Source: Chitinophagaceae bacterium UBA4857 (GTDB lineage: Bacteria; Bacteroidota; Bacteroidia; Chitinophagales; Chitinophagaceae). Taken from it: a stretch of DNA of 59,828 nucleotides. The stretch covers positions 83,151 through 142,978 of the forward strand of contig DHEF01000013.1 in assembly GCA_002399735.1 (NCBI GenBank), given 5' to 3'. This document shows positions 8,803-16,650 of this stretch, one piece after another. The position numbers and the translations under genes were made by a program. How positions within the stretch are numbered: position 1 is the first letter of the stretch; each line of letters starts with the position of its first letter. The notes beneath the pieces are model-generated. The model was not told the DNA's origin. It ran no database searches and saw nothing but the letters and a program-made list of their open reading frames with translations.

Positions 8803-9162
8803 ATGAATATTCTGGCTTATATCATTTATCTTTTTATTACCTACATTATTACTGTACACGTAGGATTGGTTTTTTACAAAAATGGCAAGCATTACATTTT
8901 AAACCTGCTGCATAACGATGAACAGTTAACTACGTTTATCAACCGTATTTTACTAATTGGCTATTATTTACTTAACCTGGGCTATGTTGCTTTAACCATA
9001 AGTACATGGCAGCAGGTATATAACTGGGGCCAGCTTTGGGGCTCGGTAGCCGGCATGACAGGTAAAATACTATTAACACTTGGCCTGATACATTTTGGCA
9101 ACATGACGGTCATTTATTTAATTGGAAAGTATCGGCATAAATCTATTACTCAACATAAATAA
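8803..9162 (+). CDS. Small integral membrane protein, first of a paralogous pair
   Basis: A 119-aa protein with about three hydrophobic segments (roughly residues 3-22, 46-66 and 80-105). I do not recognise a named family. Its layout (N-terminal LAYIIYL helix, short FYKNGKHYIL loop, then FINRILLIGYYLLNLGYVAL) matches that of the next gene (LFKNSKTFMLDIF loop, then NRLFETGFYLLNVGFALL), so the two are likely paralogues from a tandem duplication. The next start lies 7 nt after the stop, so the two are cotranscribed. A small membrane complex of the two is possible but is inference. Confidence 0.7.
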   Translation: MNILAYIIYLFITYIITVHVGLVFYKNGKHYILNLLHNDEQLTTFINRILLIGYYLLNLGYVALTISTWQQVYNWGQLWGSVAGMTGKILLTLGLIHFGNMTVIYLIGKYRHKSITQHK

Positions 9163-9169
9163 ACCAACC

Positions 9170-9571
9170 ATGGACAAATCGTTAAATTTTACCGCGTATT
9201 TAATTTACCTGCCTATTGTTATTGTACTTACCTGGTATGTAGCACATGTATTATTTAAAAACAGCAAAACATTTATGCTGGATATTTTTGGAGGCAAGAG
9301 TGAGATTGCTTTTTCTACAAACCGTTTATTTGAAACCGGATTTTATTTACTGAATGTGGGTTTTGCATTGCTTATTATGGAAATTGCGGAAAGTATTGTT
9401 AACAGTCAGGTTTTATTGGAAAGGTTAAGCCACAAAATTGGAGGCTTTAGTATTTACCTGGGTTTAATGTTATTTTTTAACCTGTATTTATTTTTCAGGG
9501 GCAGGCGTATTGCTAAATTAAGAGCCAAACAATACGAAGCTATGAACAAAGTATCGGCTGCTACTACTTAA
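9170..9571 (+). CDS. Small integral membrane protein, second of the pair
   Basis: A 133-aa protein with about three hydrophobic segments and a basic C-terminus (FRGRRIAKLRAKQYE). The ATG at 9170 was chosen because it gives a 7-nt spacer from the preceding stop and places the first helix at the N-terminus. The alternative start at 9122 would overlap the previous gene. It shares the order of motifs with that gene (short KN-containing loop, NRLFETGFYLLNVGF). No named family is recognised and function is unknown. A bidirectional terminator follows. Confidence 0.7.
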   Translation: MDKSLNFTAYLIYLPIVIVLTWYVAHVLFKNSKTFMLDIFGGKSEIAFSTNRLFETGFYLLNVGFALLIMEIAESIVNSQVLLERLSHKIGGFSIYLGLMLFFNLYLFFRGRRIAKLRAKQYEAMNKVSAATT

Positions 9572-9599
9572 TATTTTTTTCTGTTGTTTGTTTTAAAGA

Positions 9600-9633
9600 T
9601 AAAGGCGTTTCATTCTGTTGAAACGCCTTTTAA
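9600..9633. terminator. Bidirectional terminator between convergent genes
   Basis: Perfect 10-bp stem AAAGGCGTTT / AAACGCCTTT with a 10-nt loop, between the membrane-protein pair (plus) and ubiX (minus). T-rich on the plus side, A-rich before it, so it can serve both strands. Confidence 0.75.
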
Positions 9634-9651
9634 TATTAATGATACTTATGT

Positions 9652-10212
9652 TTATTTATTACCCCACCTGAAAGTGCTGATGTCAAACCCTGCAAGGTCT
9701 AATACCCGATCGGTTACGGTTGCTGCCAGTTCATCTAATGTAGCAGGTAAACTGTAAAAAGATGGCGAAGCCGGACAAATAATACCACCGGCCAATGTAA
9801 CAGCTTCCATATTTTTTATATGAATTAAATTATAGGGTGTGTCACGCACCACACAAATTAATTTTCTGCGTTCTTTTAATATTACATCCGCAGCACGGGT
9901 TATTAAGTCGTTAGATACACCTGTGGCTATGCGGCCCAGCGTTCCCATGGAGCAAGGAAGTACAATCATGCTATCATATTTTCCGGAGCCTGAAGCAAAT
10001 GGTGCATTAAAATCGTTTTTATGGTAAAAACTAAACGGGAAATCCTTGTATGATTCATTACTTAACTCAGTTTGCCAAACTTGTTTAGCATTATCGGTAA
10101 TAACAATAGCAATATCGTCCCATTGTTTTGAAATAGTTGTTAATTTTTTAAGCAGGCTTTGTGCATAAATAGAACCACTTGCTCCTGTTATTGCCACTAC
10201 TATTTTACGCAT
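9652..10212 (-). CDS. ubiX: UbiX family flavin prenyltransferase
   Basis: A 186-aa protein of the UbiX/Pad1 family, which prenylates reduced FMN to make the cofactor used by UbiD-type decarboxylases. The N-terminal Rossmann-like FMN-binding motif AITGASGS (7-14) and the central VLPCSMGTLGRIATG block are both present, as is ILKERRKLICVVRDTP. Length is normal. No ubiD gene is adjacent. Upstream of the start is a perfect 12-bp palindrome at 10258-10269 that could be an operator. Confidence 0.9.
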   Translation of the reverse strand: MRKIVVAITGASGSIYAQSLLKKLTTISKQWDDIAIVITDNAKQVWQTELSNESYKDFPFSFYHKNDFNAPFASGSGKYDSMIVLPCSMGTLGRIATGVSNDLITRAADVILKERRKLICVVRDTPYNLIHIKNMEAVTLAGGIICPASPSFYSLPATLDELAATVTDRVLDLAGFDISTFRWGNK

Positions 10213-10549
10213 AATACTTGTTGAGTTTTAATAGTTTTTACCTTCTAAATACGCTTTGCAAACGTTTGCTTAAATGCATGCTATTGAGGTGAATCAATAA
10301 ATGTTATTTTAACACAAATAAACACATAAAAGTACCACAAAAGTTTTTGTGTTAAATAATTATTAGTGATATTTGTGTTGAATTTTCATAGGATAAGGTT
10401 TAATGGTTAATGGTTTTTGATTAGGGCCCCCCGATTCTCATCGGGGGTTCTTTTTTATAGTATGTAGTATAAAGTATTTAATACGCAGCTGTAGAAAGAA
10501 TATGGATGATTTTATTCCATTCTCAATTCTGAAATCTCAAATCTGAGAT
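10213..10549. other. Intergenic region with three palindromes, no gene
   Basis: Contains the perfect palindrome GCAAACGTTTGC (10258-10269), a long inverted repeat AACACAAATA / TATTTGTGTT (10311-10320 and 10370-10379), and a GC-rich hairpin CCCCCCGAT...ATCGGGGG with a plus-strand T-run (10425-10457). The last lacks a plus-strand gene to terminate, so it is more likely a repeat or leftover. No open frame with coding character was seen. Confidence 0.5.
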
Positions 10550-11452
10550 CTACTTCCCAAATGCCGGATGAAACTGTTCCAATGTTTTCTTTAAAAAATC
10601 TCTATCAAGGTGGGTATAAATTTCGGTAGTGGTAATGCTTTCGTGGCCCAACATTTCCTGCACAGCCCGCAGGTTAGCGCCGCCTTCTACAAGGTGTGTG
10701 GCAAATGAATGGCGAAAGGTATGTGGCGATACATTTTTTTTAATACCCGCCATTGCCACCAGTTGTTTAATAATCATAAACACCATTACTCGTGATAAGG
10801 CTGTGCCACGTTTGTTTAAAAAAACTATATCGTCATTACCGGGTTTAGGCGCAGTGTGTGGTCGTACTTGTTGCAGATAAATATTTACCTGTTTTTTGGC
10901 GCTGCCGCCAATAGGTATTAATCTTTCTTTGTTACCCTTGCCGGTAACACGTATAAAATCAACATCTAAATATAACTGCGAAATTTTTAAGGCAATTACT
11001 TCGCTTACCCGTAAGCCGCAACTGTACATTATTTCAAGCATAGCTTTGTTGCGTTCGCCATCGGGTTTGCTTAAATCAATTTGGGCAATAATTTTTTCAA
11101 CTTCTTCAAAGCTTAATACATCGGGTAATGCTCGTTTAAGTTTTGGGGTTGATAGTAGAATGGTGGGATCAGTTTGTACAATATCTTCTAATATACAATA
11201 TTTAAAAAATGCCCTGATGCCCGAAATAATACGGGCCTGGGATGAAGCTGTCATTCCCAGACCCGCAATAAAATGTAAAAACTGTTGTAAATCCTGTAAA
11301 GTAATATCGGCAATAGGTTTTTGTTGGTTGTGGTCCAACAAATAATCAGTAAGCTTTTCTATGTCGTGTATATAAGCCTCAGTGGAATTATCAGATAAAG
11401 ATTTTTCCAACTGGCAGTAACTTTTAAAACCTTTTTTATATACTTCCCACAT
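10550..11452 (-). CDS. xerD: Tyrosine recombinase XerD
   Basis: A 300-aa site-specific tyrosine recombinase. The N-terminal SAM-like DNA-binding domain (about 1-95) is followed by the catalytic domain with the expected residues: Arg in CGLRVSEV, Lys in TGKGNKERLIPI, the HTFRHSFATHL box, the GHESI box and nucleophile Tyr279 in TEIYTHL. The full length and these motifs match XerD, which with XerC resolves chromosome dimers at dif. XerC versus XerD cannot be separated fully by eye, and no dif site was identified here. It has no island-type neighbours, so it is probably the housekeeping enzyme. Confidence 0.88.
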   Translation of the reverse strand: MWEVYKKGFKSYCQLEKSLSDNSTEAYIHDIEKLTDYLLDHNQQKPIADITLQDLQQFLHFIAGLGMTASSQARIISGIRAFFKYCILEDIVQTDPTILLSTPKLKRALPDVLSFEEVEKIIAQIDLSKPDGERNKAMLEIMYSCGLRVSEVIALKISQLYLDVDFIRVTGKGNKERLIPIGGSAKKQVNIYLQQVRPHTAPKPGNDDIVFLNKRGTALSRVMVFMIIKQLVAMAGIKKNVSPHTFRHSFATHLVEGGANLRAVQEMLGHESITTTEIYTHLDRDFLKKTLEQFHPAFGK

Positions 11453-11504
11453 ACACGCAATCCGCTTTTACCGCTATTTATTTTTGGTTACCAGCTTTGG
11501 TCCC

Positions 11505-11555
11505 CTGATCATCGTTCCTTGCGTCGCACTCTTGTACTGCATATCGCTAATCAAC
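11505..11555 (-). repeat. Fragment of dispersed repeat
   Basis: ATCGTTCCTTGCGTCGCACT followed by CTTGTACTGCAT, a minus-strand fragment of the same family as at 25478-25535 and 59653-59745. Confidence 0.5.
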
Positions 11556-11672
11556 AAAGAAGTCCGAAAGTCGGGAAGTCCGTAAGACCGGAAGTTAAGA
11601 GTGAGTAATGATGAGCGAACCAATTCACTATTCACTCCCCATGAACCATTAACCATCAGCTATGAACCAAAC

Positions 11673-12341
11673 TTACTTCAACTCAATAGCTTTCTCAATT
11701 ACTTTCCATTCAGTTTCTTTACCAAATTTAATTTTGGCCCAGGCTTTAGTAGACGTAACATTTACCGAGTCAATTTTATCGTGTATAAAATTAAAATCAA
11801 CACCGGCGTCCTGACCAAAAGTCATCATAGCCGTTTTACCGGTAGTCATGTCTTCAATATACAGGTTGCCACCATCGGTATGTACAAATAAGTTTTCAGC
11901 TATGTCAAACTTAGGATCAAAATTGTTTACACCTTTTTTGCTTGGTTGAATACTTGTTTTTTCAGCAAAGTTTAAACGTATCTGATAATTTTGTCCGGTA
12001 ATGCAATCGTTAAACATAACATAAGCTAAAGCCGTATCTCTGATATAAGCTTTAAAATAGTCTTTATTAATTTTTAAGTTAGGGTTAGCTAACATACTGC
12101 CCAATTCGTATTTTTTATTTGATTTAGCGCCTTCATAACTCCAGGTAATAGTATCTGGTTTACAATCTTTGCCGCTGATATAAACATAGGGTTTCAGTTT
12201 ATGCTGGCCTTCAATTTTAATAGAATCAGCAAAACAAACTGTGTCGCAAAAGGCTTGAGGCGTTTCAGCCGCTTTTTCACCGCACGAGGTTACCAGGGCT
12301 GTGGTACTTAACAAAATAAATGATGCGATAAATAATCTCAT
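11673..12341 (-). CDS. Hypothetical lipoprotein
   Basis: A 222-aa exported protein. I do not recognise a family. The ATG at 12341 gives a clean lipoprotein signal peptide with lipobox VTSC (Cys20); the longer start at 12380 lies upstream of a TATTTTTG box at 12368-12375. The mature part is hydrophilic, with alternating short strands and no transmembrane segment. It contains Cys residues in QAFCDTVC near the N-terminus, a SGKDCKPD segment and a NDCITG segment, so disulfides are possible. Monocistronic; role unknown. Confidence 0.7.
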   Translation of the reverse strand: MRLFIASFILLSTTALVTSCGEKAAETPQAFCDTVCFADSIKIEGQHKLKPYVYISGKDCKPDTITWSYEGAKSNKKYELGSMLANPNLKINKDYFKAYIRDTALAYVMFNDCITGQNYQIRLNFAEKTSIQPSKKGVNNFDPKFDIAENLFVHTDGGNLYIEDMTTGKTAMMTFGQDAGVDFNFIHDKIDSVNVTSTKAWAKIKFGKETEWKVIEKAIELK

Positions 12342-12367
12342 AATATCTTTTTTAAGGTGATGATGGA

Positions 12368-12375
12368 CAAAAATA
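12368..12375 (-). promoter_or_regulatory. -7 box TATTTTTG
   Basis: Minus-strand TATTTTTG, 26 nt before the lipoprotein ATG at 12341. It supports that start. No convincing -33 element. Confidence 0.4.
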
Positions 12376-12431
12376 GCCATTCAACGTTGTAAAGGAAAAT
12401 TCTTTTTATCTTAGATTTTCAATTATTTGTT

Positions 12432-12950
12432 ATGGACAACACCTTTAAGCAGTTTAAACAAAAGGCAAAAGAAAACCGTAGTAAGCTTCGCAGGTTTATG
12501 ACAGGCTTGGAAAATAATACCCCACATGGTTTGGATAAAACAGCCGAAGCGCTTTCTACAGAAGTATGGAACGAAGTAGATTGTTTGGCTTGTGCCAACT
12601 GTTGCAAAACCATGACACCCACTTTTACCAATACGGATATTAAACGTATAGCGGCTCATTTGCAATTAACACCACAACAGTTTACCGATAAATGGTTACT
12701 AAAAGAAAAAAGAGGTGCAAAAGATTGGATTAACAAAACAGAACCCTGCCAGTTTTTAAACTTACAGGATAATAAATGTAGCATTTACGAAGTAAGGCCT
12801 GCTGATTGTGCCGGTTTCCCACACCTGACCAAAAAGAAAATGGTGGACTACATGCACGTACACAAACAAAACATTGAATATTGCCCGGCAACCTATGCCT
12901 TAATAGAAAAAATGAAAGGGGCTTCAATAAAAAAAACATTGTCACTCTGA
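12432..12950 (+). CDS. YkgJ family cysteine cluster protein
   Basis: A 172-aa member of the YkgJ/CxxCxxCC family, thought to bind a metal ion, probably zinc or an iron-sulfur centre. Cysteines are grouped as CLACANCC (about residues 56-63) and as C...CSIYEVRPADCAGFPH (about 98-120), with a last Cys at EYCPATY. Length is normal. No partner is suggested by the neighbours. The cellular role of the family is not established. Confidence 0.85.
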   Translation: MDNTFKQFKQKAKENRSKLRRFMTGLENNTPHGLDKTAEALSTEVWNEVDCLACANCCKTMTPTFTNTDIKRIAAHLQLTPQQFTDKWLLKEKRGAKDWINKTEPCQFLNLQDNKCSIYEVRPADCAGFPHLTKKKMVDYMHVHKQNIEYCPATYALIEKMKGASIKKTLSL

Positions 12951-13070
12951 GCCTGACAAAGCCCGCAAGGAATTTTTGTTGTGTAGCCTTTCGTAAAGCT
13001 CCGGATGACAAAGACATTAAACTTATCATTACCCCATGACGATGGGGAATACACACTCCTTTGCCCCCAA
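12943..13070. repeat. Dispersed repeat with GAGCCTGACAAAGCCC
   Basis: CACTCTGAGCCTGACAAAGC at the 3' end of the YkgJ gene resembles the block at 855-885. The rest of the gap to 13087 shows no gene. Confidence 0.4.
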
Positions 13071-13086
13071 TATTAATTATAGTAGT

Positions 13087-13440
13087 TTACAAAAAAACAT
13101 CTTCCAATAAAAAATAAGTAGTCTCTTTTGCATTTACAATAATGGATAAGACATCATACTGTATCCATTTAATATCCTTGTGTTGATGCAGGTATTCATC
13201 TGCCGCACGTTGTAAGTGCTTAAATTTCTTTTTCGTTACTGCTTCTTCGGGGTGGCCAAATTTATCGGTGCTGCGGGCTTTTACTTCTATAAAATGTGTT
13301 TTCTTACCTTTTTGCGCAATAATATCTATTTCGTAATGCGAGTACCGCCAGTTACGATGTAGTATGGTGTAGCCTTTTGTGGTTAGCCAATCGGCAGCAT
13401 GTTGTTCACCGGTTTTTCCCAGTTCATTATGTATGGCCAT
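13087..13440 (-). CDS. YraN family protein (UPF0102)
   Basis: A 117-aa protein of the YraN/UPF0102 family, predicted to have a restriction-endonuclease-like fold. Visible motifs are GKTGEQHAADWLTTKGY at the N-terminus and the conserved EIDIIAQ followed by FIEVKARS, which together give an ExD...ExK active-site pattern. Family function is unresolved. It is divergent from manA, with 32 nt between the starts. Confidence 0.9.
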   Translation of the reverse strand: MAIHNELGKTGEQHAADWLTTKGYTILHRNWRYSHYEIDIIAQKGKKTHFIEVKARSTDKFGHPEEAVTKKKFKHLQRAADEYLHQHKDIKWIQYDVLSIIVNAKETTYFLLEDVFL

Positions 13441-13444
13441 GCCT

Positions 13445-13452
13445 TATCTTTG
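13445..13452 (+). promoter_or_regulatory. -7 box TATCTTTG of manA
   Basis: TATCTTTG matches TAnnTTTG exactly and lies 20 nt before the manA ATG. The region upstream overlaps the start of the divergent yraN gene. No clean -33 TTG. Confidence 0.5.
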
Positions 13453-13472
13453 ATTTAAGATAAGATTTTATT

Positions 13473-14681
13473 ATGACAAAAATTGCAGCATTACAAGGTT
13501 CGGTTAAACATTACGATTGGGGTGGTTATCATTTCATTCCTGCTTTATTACAAGTAAATAATTCAGAAGCAAAACCTTTTGCTGAGTATTGGTTGGGTGT
13601 GCATCCGCAGGCCAATACACAGGTATTGCAGGCTAAAGGACAAAACACTTTATTGTCGCAAGTAATTAGTGATAACCCCACTGCTACCATTGGTGATGTA
13701 GTGAATAATAGTTTTGGCACCGTTCCGTTTTTATTAAAGTTGTTAGATGTAAAAGATATGTTGTCTATTCAGGTGCATCCCTCAAAAGCAGCAGCCGCTG
13801 CCGCATTTGAATGGGAAAACGAAAATGGTATTGCATTAACCGCACCTGATCGTAATTATAAAGACAAAAACCATAAACCGGAATTAATGGTAGCCATGAG
13901 CGATTTTTGGTTATTACATGGCTTTAAACCTGAGGATGAACTGAAAGCGGTTTTACAAAACACAGCCGAACTAAGTTTTTTATTGCCATATTTTGAAAGA
14001 GAAGGTTATGTTGGCTTGTACGAATATGTAATGAGTATGTCGCAGGTAGATGTGAATGAAAAATTACAACCATTGGCTGATAGAATTTTACCACTCTACG
14101 AACAAGATCAATTACAAAAAAGTCAGGAAGATTTCTGGGCAGCACGTGCCATGAAAACTTTTAAAAGCGATGCCGGCATTGACAGAGGTATATTTTCCAT
14201 TTACTTGTTTAATGTGGTACACATGAAACAAGGCGAAGCTATTTTTCAGGATGCCGGTGTGCCACATGCTTACTTAGAAGGGCAAAATGTGGAAATAATG
14301 GCCAGTTCGGACAATGTGTTACGTGGCGGATTAACCACCAAACATATTGATGTACCGGAACTATTGAAACATACTTTATGCCAGGCTACACATCCTAATA
14401 TTTTAAAAGGTGAGTTGGTCGCGCAGGAAACGGTGTTTAAAACACCTGCTGCCGATTTTGAATTAGGTCGTTTTAGCTTACAAGCAGGGCAGGAGGCAAG
14501 TTATACCTCAAACACTACCGATATTTTATTATTAACCAGCGGTAATGCAACGGTTAGCAATGGTACTGAAACAGTTAACCTGCAAATTGGCCAATTAGCA
14601 GCCGTGGTTTTTGCCAACACCAACGTAACCATTAATGCTACCGAAAATACCGAATTATACAGGGCAACGGTGCCAGCGTAA
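13473..14681 (+). CDS. manA: Mannose-6-phosphate isomerase, class I
   Basis: A 402-aa type I phosphomannose isomerase, a cytosolic zinc enzyme that interconverts mannose 6-phosphate and fructose 6-phosphate. It feeds GDP-mannose synthesis or mannose use. The metal-binding cupin core is visible: LSIQVHPSK (Gln and His ligands), KDKNHKPELMVA (Glu ligand) and GVPHAYLEGQNVEIMASSDN (last His plus conserved Asn). The C-terminal beta domain is present and length is normal. Followed by a DUF6580 gene 49 nt downstream with its own possible -7 box. Confidence 0.93.
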   Translation: MTKIAALQGSVKHYDWGGYHFIPALLQVNNSEAKPFAEYWLGVHPQANTQVLQAKGQNTLLSQVISDNPTATIGDVVNNSFGTVPFLLKLLDVKDMLSIQVHPSKAAAAAAFEWENENGIALTAPDRNYKDKNHKPELMVAMSDFWLLHGFKPEDELKAVLQNTAELSFLLPYFEREGYVGLYEYVMSMSQVDVNEKLQPLADRILPLYEQDQLQKSQEDFWAARAMKTFKSDAGIDRGIFSIYLFNVVHMKQGEAIFQDAGVPHAYLEGQNVEIMASSDNVLRGGLTTKHIDVPELLKHTLCQATHPNILKGELVAQETVFKTPAADFELGRFSLQAGQEASYTSNTTDILLLTSGNATVSNGTETVNLQIGQLAAVVFANTNVTINATENTELYRATVPA

Positions 14682-14700
14682 GCTATTGGTATAAAACATT

Positions 14701-14708
14701 TACATTTG
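14701..14708 (+). promoter_or_regulatory. -7 box TACATTTG
   Basis: TACATTTG, 22 nt before the ATG at 14731, matches TAnnTTTG. A TTG at 14686-14688 is too close (12 nt) for the usual spacing, so support is partial. Confidence 0.35.
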
Positions 14709-14730
14709 CATTTATAAACTGTGTAACAAA

Positions 14731-15327
14731 ATGAAGTTTAATAGACAAACAACCATTGCATTCGTTTTAATATTATTATTAGCATCCTTTTATCGTGCCT
14801 GGGATGGTCGTCCGTTTGGCTTTGCGCCACAAATGGCCATTGCTTTATTTGCCGGTGCGGTAATTAAAGATAAAAAATGGGCCATCATACTTCCGTTATT
14901 ATCCATGTTAGTTTCCGATTTATTGTATCAGTTTTTATACATCCGTGGGTTAACGCCTATACAAGGTTTTTACAGCGGCCAATGGATTAACTACCTATTA
15001 ATTGCAGGCCTGGCTTGTTTTGGTATGTTAATGCGTCGCATTACAGCCTTAAATGTTTTAGGTTTTTCAATGGGCGGATCGGCCATATATTTCCTGTTAT
15101 CTAACTTTACCGTATGGTTAGGTGGTGGCGGTTTTGCTCGTCCAAAAACATTTGATGGCTTGATACTTTGTTATACCGATGCCCTTGCCTTTTACCGTGA
15201 TTATGGTGTGTTTAAAGGATTTATTGGCAATGCATTTGTTGGAGATTTATTCTTTGCCGGTTTGTTGTTTGGTACTTTTTATATTGCCACACAAATGGTA
15301 CTTCGCCCAGCGGTTAGTAAAGCTTAA
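14731..15327 (+). CDS. DUF6580 family integral membrane protein (putative transporter)
   Basis: A 198-aa polytopic protein with about five to six hydrophobic segments. The sequence FYRAWDGRPFGFAPQMAIALF near the N-terminus and the NFTVWLGGGG block fit the DUF6580 family, which resembles the membrane S-components of ECF vitamin transporters. A vitamin or cofactor substrate is an inference from that resemblance. No energising module is nearby. A strong terminator follows at 15348-15379. Confidence 0.8.
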   Translation: MKFNRQTTIAFVLILLLASFYRAWDGRPFGFAPQMAIALFAGAVIKDKKWAIILPLLSMLVSDLLYQFLYIRGLTPIQGFYSGQWINYLLIAGLACFGMLMRRITALNVLGFSMGGSAIYFLLSNFTVWLGGGGFARPKTFDGLILCYTDALAFYRDYGVFKGFIGNAFVGDLFFAGLLFGTFYIATQMVLRPAVSKA

Positions 15328-15347
15328 AAAATTAAAATATAAAATTA

Positions 15348-15379
15348 AAGTCCTCAATTTTTTTTGAGGACTTTTTTTT
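15348..15379 (+). terminator. Rho-independent terminator
   Basis: Stem AAAGTCCTCA / TGAGGACTTT with a T-rich loop and eight or more T residues after it, 20 nt after the DUF6580 stop. Confidence 0.8.
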
Positions 15380-15394
15380 ATGTTATCAACTGTA

Positions 15395-15860
15395 GTACTA
15401 CTATCATCGTCCCTTGCGTCGCACTCTTGTGCACCTGTAACATTACTCACCATTGTGCAAGGTGCACCCCGATTCGTCGGTGGTACTGCATTAATTCTAT
15501 TCAGCATTGTGTTGTACTCAGTCGCTTTGGTAAACACCGCTCTGCCAAACTTGCAGTTTCGAAGTAATATTTTATCGCTTACAGCGATTGTATAGTTATT
15601 GCCAAAGGCAATAAAATAGAACTTTGGAACTACAAGTTCCTAAGAGCAGTGAGTACTTTTTGCCCAATGCCCAATAGCATTACTCAAGCAGAAAGGCTGG
15701 CGGATGGAAGCGGTAGCTGGCCGTGCAGCCATGAAAAGTGCGCTGGGCGGCCACTACAAGCGTACAGCCGCAACTGTTGCTGATAGCAGTAAGGTAGGTG
15801 AAAGCCCCAAGTACAATTAGCCAATTTGAAAGTTAGTTAATGAGATAATGGAATACAGCG
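15395..15860. repeat. Gene-free region built from dispersed repeats
   Basis: No gene with coding character is seen. Bases 15405-15455 are a minus-strand repeat fragment (CATCGTCCCTTGCGTCGCAC). Bases 15658-15690 begin a plus-strand copy (GCCCAATGCCCAATAGCATT). About 15695-15812 is a copy of the element ending GAAAGCCCCAA. The two repeat families lie next to each other here. Confidence 0.55.
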
Positions 15861-15864
15861 ATTT

Positions 15865-15896
15865 AAAAAAAAAGCCGCATTGTATAATGCGGCTTT
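15865..15896 (-). terminator. Terminator of the beta-barrel gene
   Basis: Stem AAAGCCGCAT / ATGCGGCTTT with a T-run on the minus strand, 21 nt after the stop of the gene at 15917-16612. Confidence 0.8.
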
Positions 15897-15916
15897 GTAG
15901 AATGAAAATATTTTTA

Positions 15917-16612
15917 TTAAAGGAAGATACCGATACGTAATGCCCAGCGTTTAAGGGTTACTTTATCATCGTTCCATCTTTTATTACGGGTAACGTCGGT
16001 AAAGCCGCTTTCAAAACCAAGACCAAAATATAAATCGGTTCTTTCGGCAATGCGGTACTCACCACCGGCACCTAACAACAAGCCCATGTTTAACGGCACT
16101 GTGTGTTTGTTAATTTTTACTTTGTCTTCGGATACATTGCCATAACTAATATCGGTTCTGGCACCAATTAGAAAACCGGTATAAGTACCAAATTGTCCCC
16201 ACCATGTAAATTTATTTTGTTCAGGGGTTTTTAATTTTAATGAAAGTGGTATTTGCAAATATTGCAGGTTAAAATCGTATTGTTGGGCGGCATTAAGCGC
16301 AGCAGCTTCGGTGCGTCGTAAACCTTTATCAATACCGGCATCATATTTTAAACTACCGCCAGCATGTACAATTTCTAAACCTGTGGCAAATGCTCCTTTT
16401 TCGTCGTTAAACAAAATGTCGGCCATGATACCGTAGGATATGCCAAATTTTGCACCGTCTCTTTTAATACCATCATCGGCAGGTTTTAAGTTGTTTAAAA
16501 AAACAGGGTCAAGTTTAAAGCCTAATCGCACTTTACGTTCGCCAATTTGTGTTTGTCCAAAAACAGGTGCTGATAGTGCGACTGCACACACTAAATACAA
16601 AACATACTTCAT
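15917..16612 (-). CDS. Outer-membrane beta-barrel protein (PorT-like)
   Basis: A 231-aa exported protein with a signal peptide ending near VFGQ and amphipathic strands throughout. The pattern (GISYGIMADILF, QYLQIPLSLKLK, GLLLGAGGEYRI, WALRIGIFL at the C-terminus) is that of eight-stranded barrels of the PorT/OmpA-like type. The TATCTTTG box at 16637-16644 gives it its own promoter near the end of murB. Function unknown. Confidence 0.8.
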   Translation of the reverse strand: MKYVLYLVCAVALSAPVFGQTQIGERKVRLGFKLDPVFLNNLKPADDGIKRDGAKFGISYGIMADILFNDEKGAFATGLEIVHAGGSLKYDAGIDKGLRRTEAAALNAAQQYDFNLQYLQIPLSLKLKTPEQNKFTWWGQFGTYTGFLIGARTDISYGNVSEDKVKINKHTVPLNMGLLLGAGGEYRIAERTDLYFGLGFESGFTDVTRNKRWNDDKVTLKRWALRIGIFL

Positions 16613-16636
16613 AGATTACTTTTTTGTCAATTTTTG

Positions 16637-16644
16637 CAAAGATA
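16637..16644 (-). promoter_or_regulatory. -7 box TATCTTTG of the beta-barrel gene
   Basis: Minus-strand TATCTTTG, 24 nt before the ATG at 16612. It lies just past the murB stop, so the barrel gene can be expressed separately from murB. Confidence 0.5.
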
Positions 16645-16650
16645 AAGATG

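Noticed and set aside
10425..10457. GC-rich hairpin with T-run taken as a terminator for xerD.
   Set aside because: The T-run is on the plus strand, while xerD is on the minus strand, so it does not fit; it is described only as a palindrome in the gap.
10550..11452. Tyrosine recombinase as an integrase of a mobile element.
   Set aside because: It has normal XerD length, housekeeping neighbours and no attachment site or phage gene nearby.
15364..15595. Small open frames in the gene-free region after DUF6580.
   Set aside because: They run through terminator and dispersed-repeat sequence and show no coding character.
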